A model generated the notes under the pieces. The model had not been told where the DNA came from. It searched no databases and worked only from the letters and a program-made list of their open reading frames with translations. A DNA stretch of 38,574 bases. Origin: Polyangiaceae bacterium. GTDB lineage: Bacteria > Myxococcota_A > Polyangia > Polyangiales > Polyangiaceae. Positions 6,829 to 15,767 of the stretch are shown piece after piece. Made by a program: the position numbers and the translations under genes. How positions within the stretch are numbered: the first letter of the stretch is position 1; every line of letters begins with the position of its first letter. The stretch spans positions 1 to 38,574 of the forward strand of contig JAFGBI010000294.1 of NCBI GenBank assembly GCA_016933275.1, in the 5' to 3' direction.

Positions 6829-8655
6829 ATGGATGCGCGCCGATCGATCGTGATCCGATGTGAGGGCTCTGCCGGAGACGGCATCATCTCCCTGGGGAAG
6901 GTGCTGGCTCGCGCGGCAGCCCGTGCTGGTTACCACGTGGTGACGCTGGCCTCGTTCCTCGCGGAGGTGCGGGGCGGTCAGTCGTCCCTCCAGCTCAAGA
7001 TCGGCGTCGGCAACGTCCTCTCGCCGGGAGACGATCCCGAGGTGCTCGTCGCGCTGAACGAGCAGGGGGTGCGCGAGGTCGCCTCGCACGTGACGGCAGC
7101 GGGGCTGGTCCTCGGTCCGCCGATGAACGGCTCGACTCCCGCGATGGCCGAGGGCGTGAGGGTCCTGCCCATCGACTACGACGCCCTCTCGACGGAAGCG
7201 ACCGGAGGCACCCGGAGCAAGAACATCGTCGCAGTCGGGGTCCTGGCAGCCCTGATCGGACTCGACGAAGAGGTGGTTCGAAAGGTCGTCGCGGAACTCT
7301 TTGGCAAACGGGCGGCCGACGCGGAAGCCGCCAACGTTCGAGCCTGCGACGCCGGAGCGAAGGCCGCCGCTGCGTCCGAGATCGGCGATGCCTTCCGGCT
7401 GCCGAAGAGCGACGGCGTGGGCAAGCTCCTCCTCTCCGGCAACCAGGCCGTCGCCCTCGGGGCGGTCGCCGGGGGCGTGCGGTTCTACGCCGGCTACCCG
7501 ATCACGCCGGCCACGGAGATCATGGAGGAGATCGCAGACCTCCTCCCCCGCGTCGGCGGGCGAATGCTGCAGGTCGAGGACGAGATCGCGTCCCTCGGCA
7601 TGTGCATCGGTGCGTCCTACGGCGGGGTCCCATCGATGACCGCGACCAGCGGCCCTGGGCTCTCGCTGATGGTCGAGCTGATCGGCCTCGCTGGGATCTC
7701 GGAAACCCCGCTCGTGATCGTGGACGTCCAGCGCGCGGGCCCGTCAACGGGGATGCCGACCAAGGACGGCCAGGCGGACCTCGATCTTGCCGTCTACGGC
7801 ACGCACGGCGAGGTGCCGCGGGTCGTCCTCGCCGCGCAGACCGTGGCGGACTGCTTCTCGCAAACCGTCGCGGCCGCGAACCTCGCGCACGAGTACCAGG
7901 TCCCGGCGCTGCTGCTGACGAGCATGTCGCTCTCCCACAGCCTGCAGACCGTGGAGGTCCCCGATCTCGCGGCCTTGAAGGTCTATCAGGAGACGTTCTA
8001 CGCGGGACCGGCAGACGGCGAGTTTGTGCGCTTCCAACCCACCGAGGACGGCCGCCCCTCGCGGCGCTCGAAGCCAGGGACTCCAGGCGGCATCTATCGG
8101 ACCGGCGGGCTCGAGCACAACGATCGCGGCCACCCCAGCTTCGACCCCGACCAGCGCCGCGAGATGGTGCGGCGGCGCAAGCTGCGCAGCCAGGCCCTGG
8201 TCGTCGCCTCCGACGCCGCGATCGAGCCGCATTCCCTGGTGCTCGGCAGCCACCGCGTCGGTGTGACGAGCTGGGGGCGAGCCGCAGCGATCGCGCGCGA
8301 GGTCGTCACCGAACTCCGCCAGGAGGGGCAGGATATCGGCTACCTCTTCCCGCACGTCGTGTGGCCCTTGCCCAAGGCCACCATCCGCCGCTTCCTCGCC
8401 TCGGGGCTCCGCACCCTCGTCGTCTGCGAGGCGAACGAGAACCAGCAGTTCGCGAACCTCCTCCGGGCAAACTTCGCGACCGAGCTCGGCCGGGCCGGGA
8501 TCGAGGTCGTCACCGTCAACAAGGACGACGGCAACCCCTTCGGTCCAGGAGAGATCCGCGAGGCCCTGCGCCCGTGGTTGAGCGATGGGACCGCGACCAC
8601 CCTCGGTGAGGTCGGCCCGAAACACCCCCTGGATTCGGCGGCACTCCCCAGCTGA
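6829..8655 (+). CDS. korA: 2-oxoacid:ferredoxin oxidoreductase, fused gamma-alpha subunit
   Basis: The protein has 608 residues starting at ATG 6829, eight bases after GAGG. The first 190 residues are the gamma domain ('CEGSAGDGIISLGKVLARAA'). The alpha (pyrimidine-binding) domain starts at about residue 200 ('LLSGNQAVALGAVAGGVRFY', 'AGYPITPATEIMEEI', 'TSGPGLSLMVELIGLA'). The C-terminal transketolase-like domain ends near 'EIREALRPWL'. This gamma-alpha fusion is the usual form of the KorA subunit. With the beta subunit it oxidatively decarboxylates a 2-oxoacid, most likely 2-oxoglutarate, forming an acyl-CoA and reduced ferredoxin in the cytosol. No delta (ferredoxin-like) subunit is present, as expected for two-subunit enzymes. 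korB starts 32 bases downstream. Confidence 0.92.
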   Translation: MDARRSIVIRCEGSAGDGIISLGKVLARAAARAGYHVVTLASFLAEVRGGQSSLQLKIGVGNVLSPGDDPEVLVALNEQGVREVASHVTAAGLVLGPPMNGSTPAMAEGVRVLPIDYDALSTEATGGTRSKNIVAVGVLAALIGLDEEVVRKVVAELFGKRAADAEAANVRACDAGAKAAAASEIGDAFRLPKSDGVGKLLLSGNQAVALGAVAGGVRFYAGYPITPATEIMEEIADLLPRVGGRMLQVEDEIASLGMCIGASYGGVPSMTATSGPGLSLMVELIGLAGISETPLVIVDVQRAGPSTGMPTKDGQADLDLAVYGTHGEVPRVVLAAQTVADCFSQTVAAANLAHEYQVPALLLTSMSLSHSLQTVEVPDLAALKVYQETFYAGPADGEFVRFQPTEDGRPSRRSKPGTPGGIYRTGGLEHNDRGHPSFDPDQRREMVRRRKLRSQALVVASDAAIEPHSLVLGSHRVGVTSWGRAAAIAREVVTELRQEGQDIGYLFPHVVWPLPKATIRRFLASGLRTLVVCEANENQQFANLLRANFATELGRAGIEVVTVNKDDGNPFGPGEIREALRPWLSDGTATTLGEVGPKHPLDSAALPS

Positions 8656-8687
8656 GTCGACCACACGACGGACGCGAGAGGCAGACC

Positions 8688-9563
8688 ATGGGAAACGTCA
8701 CCGACGCCGGCACCGAGACGAAGCGCGCCGGCTTTCGCTCGAAGAACAGGCCCACCTGGTGCCCCGGCTGCGGCGATTTCGGCGTGCTCGGAGCGCTGGA
8801 TCGCGCGCTGACTCAGCTCGGGGTCGCCCCCCACGACGTCGCGATCGTGGCGGGGATTGGCTGTAGCAGCCGGTTCCCGTTCTTCATGGACACCTACGGG
8901 TTCCACTCGGCGCATGGCCGCGGCCTCGCGGTCGCCACTGGGCTCAAGGCCGCGCGTCCCAACCTCACGGTGGTCGCGACTGGCGGCGACGGCGACGCGC
9001 TCGCCATTGGCGGCAACCATTTCTTCCACACCATGCGGCGCAACGTGGATTTGACCTATATCCTCATGGATAACCAGATCTACGGGATGACCAAGGGACA
9101 GACCGCCCCCACGAGCCGTCGCGGCCTCAAAACGAAGTCGACTCCCCGCGGCAACATCGAAGAGCCCGTCAACCCCGCGTGGGCGGCCCTGACGGCGGGA
9201 GCGACGTTCGTCGCTCAGGGCACGAGCTTCGACATGAATTCGCTCGCCGAAATGCTGCTCGCGGGCCTCCGGCACCGCGGGATGTCATTCGTCAACGTGC
9301 TCAGCCCCTGCGTCACCTTCCACAGGGAAGCGGACAAGCAGTACTTCAAGGACCTATCGTCGCCCCTACCCGAAGGCCACGATCCCACGAGCTACCCGGC
9401 GGCGTTGAGGCTCCTCGACGAGTCCGGCGATCAGCACCCGCTCGGGATCATCTACCAAGAGCGCGACGGCCGGGCGCCGTACGGGGACGACGTGGACGCC
9501 CTGCTCGACCACCCCACGAACGAACGAGCCGTACTGGAGCAGCTCCTTCGGCGGTACTTCTAG
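8688..9563 (+). CDS. korB: 2-oxoacid:ferredoxin oxidoreductase, beta subunit
   Basis: The protein has 291 residues starting at ATG 8688 behind GAGAGG. 'WCPGCGDFGVLGALD' (from residue 24) and 'AGIGCSSRFPFF' (about residue 58) supply Cys residues of the kind that bind the [4Fe-4S] cluster. The thiamine diphosphate/Mg site is 'GDGDALAIGGNHFFHTMRRN' (from about residue 100), followed by 'NQIYGMTKGQTAPTS'. This is full length for KorB, and the lack of the longer C-terminal extension of pyruvate enzymes fits 2-oxoglutarate as substrate, though branched 2-oxoacids cannot be excluded. It forms a two-gene operon with korA and ends in a hairpin three bases after the stop codon. Confidence 0.93.
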   Translation: MGNVTDAGTETKRAGFRSKNRPTWCPGCGDFGVLGALDRALTQLGVAPHDVAIVAGIGCSSRFPFFMDTYGFHSAHGRGLAVATGLKAARPNLTVVATGGDGDALAIGGNHFFHTMRRNVDLTYILMDNQIYGMTKGQTAPTSRRGLKTKSTPRGNIEEPVNPAWAALTAGATFVAQGTSFDMNSLAEMLLAGLRHRGMSFVNVLSPCVTFHREADKQYFKDLSSPLPEGHDPTSYPAALRLLDESGDQHPLGIIYQERDGRAPYGDDVDALLDHPTNERAVLEQLLRRYF

Positions 9564-9565
9564 AC

Positions 9566-9586
9566 CGGCAGTCAGACCGATTGCCG
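9566..9586 (+). terminator. Terminator-like hairpin after korB
   Basis: CGGCAGTC (9566-9573) pairs with GATTGCCG (9579-9586) with one G-U pair, loop AGACC, directly after the korB stop. It shares its core with the hairpin at 930-952 and lacks a U-run. It could serve both korB and the convergent lipoprotein gene. Confidence 0.55.
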
Positions 9587-9601
9587 CGACGAGTCGACGA
9601 C

Positions 9602-10624
9602 TCAGTAGGGTGCCAGGTACCGGAGGCAGAAGTCGAAATCGACCGCTTGGTCGTCGTCGCCGAAGACGACGATCCTCACGCTAGCGATGGGGGTCTTTCC
9701 GTCGTACCAGCCACCCGAATCGTCCCAGCAGCGCTCGTTGAGCGCGGCCCACGGCACCCGGCCGGTCGACGCCTCGATCGGGGCGCACCAGGCCTCCTCT
9801 GGGTACCCGGCGAGCCCCACCACGCGGAGCCTGAGGTTGGTACCCGCCTCGCTGGTGAGCTCGTACGCGATGCCAGAATACCCAGTGGGATCCCAACCGC
9901 CGATGGACTCGTCGCCCCCGTCCGAACTCTGATTGACACAATAGCCGAGCTCCGCAACGGTCGCGAACTCGGGGTGCGCCGCCACGGTTCCGGTGACACA
10001 GAATTCGTCTCCGGGACGGCGCCCGTGGAAGGTTTCGGGCGAAATGGTGCTCCCCAGCGAGGGCTCCTCGGTACCTGTCCACAGATAGCCCGACCATGGA
10101 CCGCACTTCGCGTAGTCGCGGCGCTCATCGATCAGGGCGTCGGGTCCCGCAAGGATCACAGTGAACGCTCCTCCTGGCCCGTCGCCACCGGTGGGCGCCG
10201 GGCTTCCGCCCATTCCCCCGCTACCGAGCGGCGCACCCGTCCCCGCAGCCCCTCCCGACGAAGGGACGGTGTTCACCGCGGGACTGCCGCCGACGTCCTG
10301 ACCCATACCACCCGAGCCTGACGTAGCCGGAGGGTCTGGCTCCGCGCCGGCACCACCCGTAAGGTTTGCCGTTCCCCCGCTCCGATTTCCATCCAGCCCC
10401 GAGGCACCCGCGACCGGGCTCCCACCGTCACCGCAGTCACAGACGGACTCCCAGATCCCTTCCCCGAGACAGTGCTCGACACCCAGGCGGCCCGAACAAT
10501 CGCAGGACCGCGTTTGTCCCGGGTCGCACTCCCTCTTGGCCTCGGAAACGCTGCCACCACAGGCGACCAGGCCGACACCGAGCACCCACAGGCCCCCGCA
10601 GGCCTCCCTCGCTCCCCGAATCAT
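9602..10624 (-). CDS. Gly-rich lipoprotein with Cys-rich N-terminal motif
   Basis: The protein has 340 residues starting at ATG 10624. The signal peptide ends in lipobox LVAC (Cys22). Next is 'CDPGQTRSCDCSG', 'GVEHCLGEGIWESVCDC', a Cys motif I know from many myxobacterial lipoproteins. A Gly/Ser/Thr linker covers about residues 65-150. A C-terminal beta-rich domain of roughly 185 residues follows ('FTVILAGPDALIDERRDYAK', 'GYSGIAYELTSEAG', 'IASVRIVVFGDDDQAVDFDF'). The last phrases look like a jelly-roll carbohydrate-binding-type fold, but no family can be named with confidence. The protein is most likely anchored to a membrane and exposed to the outside or periplasm. The stop codon is 38 bases from that of the convergent korB. 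Confidence 0.75.
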   Translation of the reverse strand: MIRGAREACGGLWVLGVGLVACGGSVSEAKRECDPGQTRSCDCSGRLGVEHCLGEGIWESVCDCGDGGSPVAGASGLDGNRSGGTANLTGGAGAEPDPPATSGSGGMGQDVGGSPAVNTVPSSGGAAGTGAPLGSGGMGGSPAPTGGDGPGGAFTVILAGPDALIDERRDYAKCGPWSGYLWTGTEEPSLGSTISPETFHGRRPGDEFCVTGTVAAHPEFATVAELGYCVNQSSDGGDESIGGWDPTGYSGIAYELTSEAGTNLRLRVVGLAGYPEEAWCAPIEASTGRVPWAALNERCWDDSGGWYDGKTPIASVRIVVFGDDDQAVDFDFCLRYLAPY

Positions 10625-10789
10625 GCTGGGTAATCCTACTCACGCTGAGGTTTCTGCCAGGACAATCGGACCCTCGCTCGTGAAACGGCCAGCACGTCGA
10701 GTCCCACCTCCCTGATCCAATCGGTCAGAGAATCCGCGCGTCACGCCCGGATTCTGGGGACGCGGTCGATCGGCGCCGGAGGCGCCCGC

Positions 10790-10849
10790 CGCTCATCGAG
10801 CAGCGAGGAGGGGGAGACCGCGGGTCGCAACCGACGCCGGGGAGGGTCC
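10790..10849. repeat. Dispersed 60-bp repeat, intergenic copy B
   Basis: This is the second copy of the segment found inside the gene at 4375-4434. Differences are mostly single substitutions plus two one-base gaps. It lies in the 600-base gene-free stretch between the lipoprotein (start 10624) and the small ORF ending at 11234. That stretch also holds the structured element copy 2 and two hairpins; I see no other gene in it. Confidence 0.6.
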
Positions 10850-10923
10850 GCCTACCCCACCGAAAAGAAACCTTGCGCGGACGCAATCCGCCGCCCCACT
10901 CGGGTCTTGGCCCTCGCCCGCGC

Positions 10924-11040
10924 CAGAGCACCGATCAGGTTGCCGACAGCAACGACCCCGCTGGAAACAACCCCACGCCCAGCGAGGGTACGTGTCCAAC
11001 GGCGCGTCAGGCGAGATCTGCTGCCGGTTCGGTGCTCTAG
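10924..11040. repeat. Dispersed structured element, copy 2 (117 bp)
   Basis: The inverted ends are AGAGCACCG (10925-10933) and CGGTGCTCT (11030-11038). The first hairpin GTTGC-CGACA-GCAAC is kept. The central stem is imperfect ('CGCTGGAAAC' against 'GTGTCCAACG'). It shares GAGGGTACGT with copy 4 and 'GGCGAGATCTGC' with copy 3. It is followed immediately by the hairpin segment at 11041-11077. Confidence 0.8.
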
Positions 11041-11054
11041 GTTGTTGATTTGAC

Positions 11055-11077
11055 GCGGCAATCGACCTGATTGCTGC
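11055..11077. repeat. GCAATC-type hairpin next to element copy 2
   Basis: GCGGCAATC (11055-11063) pairs with GATTGCTGC (11069-11077) with one G-U pair. The preceding bases (GTTGTTGATTTGAC) match the 3' end of the long repeats at 18576-18772 and 20966-21154, so this is a truncated copy of that unit. Confidence 0.6.
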
Positions 11078-11138
11078 TCTGGGGGCGCGAGCAACGCACC
11101 GCGTCGAGGGCGTCCCTCGGGAGCAGCGCAACGGCCGC

Positions 11139-11169
11139 GCCGCGGGGCGCAATGGGGCCGCCCCGCGGC
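11139..11169. other. GC-rich perfect hairpin downstream of the RND operon
   Basis: GCCGCGGGGCG (11139-11149) pairs perfectly with CGCCCCGCGGC (11159-11169) around a nine-base loop. It lies 65 bases beyond the stop of the last minus-strand ORF, so it could end that transcript, but there is no U-run on either strand. Confidence 0.4.
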
Positions 11170-11233
11170 CCGCGCTGCCCCCTCGCTGGGATGAACGGTG
11201 ACCTCCATCACCTCGAGCCGAGGAGAGGGTGCC

Positions 11234-11482
11234 TCAGATGGCAGCGGACGAACCGGTCCCGTCCATCGTGCCAATCGTCACCGCGGCACCATCGTCGGTG
11301 ACGGGGGTTCGTGACGGTGGACTCGGATCCGCTTCGTCCTCCGGCGAACGGCTGGTCGTCGGGGCCCTTCCGTCCGGATCGTCCCCCGGGCGCGCCGCCT
11401 CCTCGTCGACGACCAGATCCCCGAAGCAAACCAGGTACGCCCGCCCCTTGCCGAGCACCGCCGCGGGAGCCTCCCGAGTCAC
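11234..11482 (-). CDS. Possible small ORF coupled to the RND pump
   Basis: This is an 82-residue reading frame whose GTG start overlaps the TGA stop of the pump gene (GTGA at 11482-11479), a typical coupling arrangement. The first third keeps strong G/C at third positions and reads as a plausible protein ('GKGRAYLVCFGDLVVDEEAA'). The rest is Pro/Asp/Ser-rich and less convincing. It has no membrane helix and I recognise no family. It could be a genuine small accessory protein or a chance frame in GC-rich sequence. Confidence 0.35.
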   Translation of the reverse strand: MTREAPAAVLGKGRAYLVCFGDLVVDEEAARPGDDPDGRAPTTSRSPEDEADPSPPSRTPVTDDGAAVTIGTMDGTGSSAAI

Positions 11483-14400
11483 TCGCCGCCGGGCGCCTCC
11501 GGAGCCGGCGTCGCCGCCGCCAAGCCGAGGCGGCTCAGCCACCTCGCTGCCAGGACGCGAACGTCCTCGAAGATGGCGTAGGTCGTCGGTGCCTGGACGA
11601 GCGTGAGGACCGTGGCGAAGGCGAGCCCGAAGATGATCGCGACCGCCATCGGTCCCCACCACTCGGGGCTGGTGCCACCGAAGGTGACGCTCAGCTTGCG
11701 GTAGTCGATGTTCATCCCGATGGCCATCGGGACCAGCCCGAGCACGGTAGTCCCCGCCGTCAATAGCACCGGCCGGAATCGAGTGACCCCCGCCTCGATC
11801 AAGGCCTCGCGCACAGGAATGCCACTCGCGCGAAGCTTCCCAACGTAATCCAGGAGCACGATGGAGTTGTTGACCACGACCCCGGCCAAGGAGATGACCC
11901 CGAGTCCGGTCATGACGATGCCGAACGGCGTCCCGGTAATGATGAGGCCCCAGAGCACGCCGACGAGAGAGAGCACCACCGAGAACAGGATGATGAACGG
12001 CAGATCGTAGCGGTTGAACTGACCCACGAGCAGGAGCGCGATGAGGGCTAGGGCGACCAGGAAGGCGTTGCCGAGAAATTCCTGCGTCTTGCGCTGTTCG
12101 TCGTCCGCCCCGCCGAGCCGCAGCGAGGTTCCAAGAGGGGTCCGGTGGCCGGCGATGTAGCCGCCAACGGCCTCGCGGACGGCGTTCTCGTTGAACCCCT
12201 CTTCGACGTCTCCCTCGATGGTCACCACCGGCTTCTGGTCCACGTGCCGAATCGAACCGCTCCCGCCGGCAAGGCGGTATGACGCCACCGCGGAGATGGG
12301 CACCGACGGCGTCCCCGGTCCCTCGCTGTCCCCGGGGATCCGCAGCGCCATCACCGACTGCAGATCGTCGCGGTAGCGGGGATGGAGCTCGACCATGATA
12401 TCGTAGTCGTCCTCCCCGTCGCGCAGCTTGCTCGCCTCGGTCCCGGCGAAGGCGGTCCGCACGGTGCTGGCGATGCTCTGCGTCGAGGCACCGACACGCT
12501 TGGCCGCGCCGCGATCGATCTCGATCCGCATCTCGGGGCGTCCAACACGATAGTCATCCGTCAGGTCCGTCACCCCGGGGATGGAGGACAGCTCGCGGCG
12601 CAGCCGGGACGCGGTCGCGCCGACGTCGTGGAAGTCGTCTCCCGCGACCTCGACCGCGACGGGCGCGCCCACGGGCGGGCCCATTCGCTCCTTCTCCACG
12701 TCGATGGTGGCCCCAGGGATCTCCTGCACCGCGTGGCGCAGGCGATCGATGGTAAGACGGGTGTTCTCGATCCGGATCACGTCGCCCGCGCGTGCCTTGG
12801 TGTGGTGCGGTAGAAAGTCGATGGTGATGCGAGCCTGGTTCGCCGCAGACTGCGTGCCCCCGAAATGGCCGTCCGAGGCGACCCCTACCTCCGCGACGTA
12901 AACGTCCACGTTCTGCTCCGCCACGATCATCGTCTCCACCTGACGGGCGATACGATCAGTGGCCTCGACGTCGGAGCCGTCGGGCGTGCGGATGGTGATG
13001 GTGGCGCGGTCGGGCTCGACCTCGGGGAAGAATTCGGTGCCATGGCCGAACCTCGAGTAGGCAAACACGGTCCCCACGAACGCCGCCATCATGCCCGCGG
13101 TGAAGAGGTAGCGGTGGTCGATCGTCCATGCCAGCGTTCGGCGGTAGAGCCCCATGGCGGGGGAGATCCGTACCTCGCCGCCGCGCCGACGGTGCAGCCG
13201 CATGAGCCGTGAGGTCAGCACTGGCATCACGAACACGGCGGCGACCAGCGACGCCATCAGGACGATGATGATTGTCTTGGGGAGGTACCCCATGAACTGG
13301 CCCATGATCCCGGTCCAAAACAGGAGCGGCACGAAGGCGGCAACGGTGGTGAGCGTCGAAACGACGACGGGGACGGCGACCTGATTGGTCCCGTCGATCG
13401 ACGCCGTGAGCAAGTCCTTCCCCTCCTCGTGGTGTCGGTAAATGTTCTCGATGATGACGATCCCATTATCGACCACCATACCGAGCGCCATGATGAGCGA
13501 GAAGAGCACGATCATGTTGAGCGTGTCCCCGATCGCCCAGATCACGATCATGCCGAGGAGCATCGAGAGCGGGATCGTCACCGCGATGAAGAGGCTGCTG
13601 CGCAGCCCCATGAAGAACAGGATCACGCCGACGACGAGGATGAGCGAGGTGATGATACCGCTCTCGAGCTCATTGACCGTGTCCTCGATGAACCGCGACT
13701 CGTCCCCCAGCGCACGGTAGGTGACGCCAGCAGGCCAGTTCGTGGCATGCGCGGCGGCCACTACCTTCGCCTCCTTCGCGATGTCGAGGATGTTGGCGCC
13801 GGCTCTCTTCTTGATGGCGAGCGACACCGCCGGTTCGCCGTTCATGCGGGCGTAGGTGGACTGGTCCTCGAAGCCGTCCACGACCTGGGCCAGGTCGCTG
13901 ACGAACACCGGACGGTCTCCGACGCGGGCGACCGGGACCCGCTCGATCTCCGCAGCCGTCTCGAACTCCCCGGGGATCCGAATGAGGTAGTTGGTGTCAC
14001 CGGCGCGGACCTCACCACCCGGGATGTTGACGTTCTCGCTGGCGATGGCGTTGATCACCGCGTCGAGGTCGAGGCGGTAGTGGCGGAGCCGGTTCGGATC
14101 GACCTGAACGCGGATTTGGCGGGTGCGACCGCCCGACAGATCGGTGTCGAGGACCCCTGGGATCCGGTCGATTTCGTCCTGCAGCGCCTCGCCCAGGGCC
14201 TTGAGCTTCACGTCGTCGAGCGGGCCCGCGATGGTGAGGATCAACATCGGGAAATCGGAGGTCGAGATCTCGTTGACCTGCGTGTCCTCTGCGTCATCCG
14301 GCAATTTCGTCTCGGCCGTGCTCACGCGGTCCCGGACCTTCTGGAGCACGTCGTCGATGGCGACTTCAGGCTCGAACTCGAGCACGACGAGGCTAACGCC

Positions 14401-14652
14401 CTCAGCGGACGTGCTCTTCATACTCTTCAGGTCCTTGAGACCGGCGAGCTCGGTCTCGAGGGGAATGGTGAGGAGGCTCTCGACGTCCTCGGGGGAGACA
14501 CCGGGGTAGGGCGTCGTCACCATCACGATCGGGATGTCGATGTCCGGGGCGGCCTCACGCGGAAGCCTGGCATAGGTGAGGAAGCCGAAGAAGAGCATGG
14601 CGGCCACGGCAAGGTACACCGTGGCCCGCTGGCGGATGATGGAAGAGATCAT
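11479..14652 (-). CDS. RND efflux transporter, inner-membrane pump subunit
   Basis: The protein has 1057 residues starting at the ATG at 14652 behind GGAG (the longer reading from 14730 adds an unlikely basic tail). It has the double-repeat AcrB/CzcA architecture. The first helix is 'RQRATVYLAVAAMLFFGFLT', followed by a large porter domain ('APDIDIPIVMVTTPYPGVSP'), helices 2-6, a second porter domain and helices 8-12. The family motif in helix 4 reads 'MVVDNGIVIIENIYRH' and in helix 10 'VVVNNSIVLLDYVGKLR'. AcrB has Asp-Asp in helix 4 and Lys in helix 10; here the second Asp is Asn and the Lys position is Asn, so proton relay must differ from AcrB, as in many divergent RND proteins. It works with the adaptor gene 44 bases upstream. 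No outer-membrane TolC-type gene lies in the window. The substrate is unknown. Confidence 0.92.
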   Translation of the reverse strand: MISSIIRQRATVYLAVAAMLFFGFLTYARLPREAAPDIDIPIVMVTTPYPGVSPEDVESLLTIPLETELAGLKDLKSMKSTSAEGVSLVVLEFEPEVAIDDVLQKVRDRVSTAETKLPDDAEDTQVNEISTSDFPMLILTIAGPLDDVKLKALGEALQDEIDRIPGVLDTDLSGGRTRQIRVQVDPNRLRHYRLDLDAVINAIASENVNIPGGEVRAGDTNYLIRIPGEFETAAEIERVPVARVGDRPVFVSDLAQVVDGFEDQSTYARMNGEPAVSLAIKKRAGANILDIAKEAKVVAAAHATNWPAGVTYRALGDESRFIEDTVNELESGIITSLILVVGVILFFMGLRSSLFIAVTIPLSMLLGMIVIWAIGDTLNMIVLFSLIMALGMVVDNGIVIIENIYRHHEEGKDLLTASIDGTNQVAVPVVVSTLTTVAAFVPLLFWTGIMGQFMGYLPKTIIIVLMASLVAAVFVMPVLTSRLMRLHRRRGGEVRISPAMGLYRRTLAWTIDHRYLFTAGMMAAFVGTVFAYSRFGHGTEFFPEVEPDRATITIRTPDGSDVEATDRIARQVETMIVAEQNVDVYVAEVGVASDGHFGGTQSAANQARITIDFLPHHTKARAGDVIRIENTRLTIDRLRHAVQEIPGATIDVEKERMGPPVGAPVAVEVAGDDFHDVGATASRLRRELSSIPGVTDLTDDYRVGRPEMRIEIDRGAAKRVGASTQSIASTVRTAFAGTEASKLRDGEDDYDIMVELHPRYRDDLQSVMALRIPGDSEGPGTPSVPISAVASYRLAGGSGSIRHVDQKPVVTIEGDVEEGFNENAVREAVGGYIAGHRTPLGTSLRLGGADDEQRKTQEFLGNAFLVALALIALLLVGQFNRYDLPFIILFSVVLSLVGVLWGLIITGTPFGIVMTGLGVISLAGVVVNNSIVLLDYVGKLRASGIPVREALIEAGVTRFRPVLLTAGTTVLGLVPMAIGMNIDYRKLSVTFGGTSPEWWGPMAVAIIFGLAFATVLTLVQAPTTYAIFEDVRVLAARWLSRLGLAAATPAPEAPGGE

Positions 14653-14696
14653 CTCCACTCCGGTGCGGAAGGCAGGTTGTGGGGTTCTCGAATGGG

Positions 14697-15767
14697 TCAG
14701 TCGAAGACGACGCGCCCGAGCGTACAGCACGATCCCTTGCGGGTGATGAGGAGCGGATCACCATCGGCGAGATCGCGGTGACCGGTGGTGATCAGGTTCT
14801 CACCGGGAGCGAGGCCCGTCATGACGACGATCTGGTGTCGGACCAGCGGTCCGAGGGTCACCGTGCGCCACTTCGCGACGCCGGCCTGCTCGACGAAGAC
14901 GCCCACGTCATCGCCGCGGGTGACTAGCCAATCCTGGGAGATGACGAGCCCGTTGCCGTCGAGCTCGGTCGAGAGGGACACCGAAGCGATCATCCCTGGA
15001 AGCAGCTGGCGACCCGGGTTCGCGACCTCGACCTCGGCGGTGAAGGTGCGCGTGCTCAAATCGGCCGCCTTCCGGATACGCTTGACCTTCCCGGTGAACC
15101 CCTGGGTCAGTGCATCCGTGGTGACGCGAGCCTCCTGGCCCTCGCGCAACGCGACGATATCGCGGTCGGATACGGAGACGGTGACCTTGGCGGGATCGAT
15201 CTGGACGACGCGGACCAGCGGCTGCGCCGCGGCAACCTCGCCCACCTCGGCGTCGACCTCGACGACGACGCCGGCGAACGGAGCGGTGACGACCGACCGC
15301 GACACAGCGACGGCTTGTGACCCGAACGACGCTTTGGCTGCCTGCCAACGCGACTCGGCCGCGTCGACCTCGGCGGAGGGGATGGCGTCGCCGAGCGCTC
15401 TGGCGCGTTGATACTCGCGGCTCGCCGTGTATAGCTCGACCTTCGCCTGATCGAGCACGGCGGTCTGCGTCGAGGAGTCCACGCGCACCAGGAGCTGCCC
15501 GGCGCGAACCTGGTCGCCGACCTTGACGTGCACGCTCTCGATGTACCCCCCGCGCGGCGCCCCCAGCTGGGCATCCCGTTGGCCCTCCACCTCGCCGGGG
15601 AGAGTCAGCTCGAGCTTCGGCTCCGACGGCGTGACCTTCGCCACCTCGACGCGGGTCGCCTTGGCGTTCGGCGCGGTGCGCTCGGTCTTGGACGGGGATT
15701 GCGTGGCACCGGCGGTGCCACATCCAATGACGAGCAGAAACGTGGAAGCAAGCCAGATCAGCTTCAT
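14697..15767 (-). CDS. RND efflux periplasmic adaptor (membrane fusion protein), lipoprotein
   Basis: The protein has 356 residues starting at the ATG at 15767, seven bases after GAAGGA. The signal peptide ends in lipobox LVIGC (Cys16), so it is lipid-anchored to the inner membrane. It has a barrel-sandwich (lipoyl-like) half 'GGYIESVHVKVGDQVRAGQL', then a short coiled-coil hairpin (roughly residues 100-150). The second sandwich half is 'VVTAPFAGVVVEVDAEVGEV' and a beta-barrel follows ('VTVSVSDRDIVALREGQEAR'). The membrane-proximal domain near the C-terminus ends in 'GSCCTLGRVVFD'. The adjacent Cys pair there is unusual for the family and could bind metal. It is the first gene of the operon with the pump and bridges pump and outer-membrane channel. 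Confidence 0.9.
   Translation of the reverse strand: MKLIWLASTFLLVIGCGTAGATQSPSKTERTAPNAKATRVEVAKVTPSEPKLELTLPGEVEGQRDAQLGAPRGGYIESVHVKVGDQVRAGQLLVRVDSSTQTAVLDQAKVELYTASREYQRARALGDAIPSAEVDAAESRWQAAKASFGSQAVAVSRSVVTAPFAGVVVEVDAEVGEVAAAQPLVRVVQIDPAKVTVSVSDRDIVALREGQEARVTTDALTQGFTGKVKRIRKAADLSTRTFTAEVEVANPGRQLLPGMIASVSLSTELDGNGLVISQDWLVTRGDDVGVFVEQAGVAKWRTVTLGPLVRHQIVVMTGLAPGENLITTGHRDLADGDPLLITRKGSCCTLGRVVFD

Noticed and set aside
10852..11274. Frames reading through element copy 2 with a phrase similar to copy 4 (GNLIG)
   Set aside because: The shared peptide is only a translation of the element's end; copies have differing lengths and the frame is not kept.
13429..14781. Long plus-strand open frame opposite the RND pump
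   Set aside because: It is the antisense of a well-supported pump gene and is rich in Asp/His/Arg as expected for a shadow frame.
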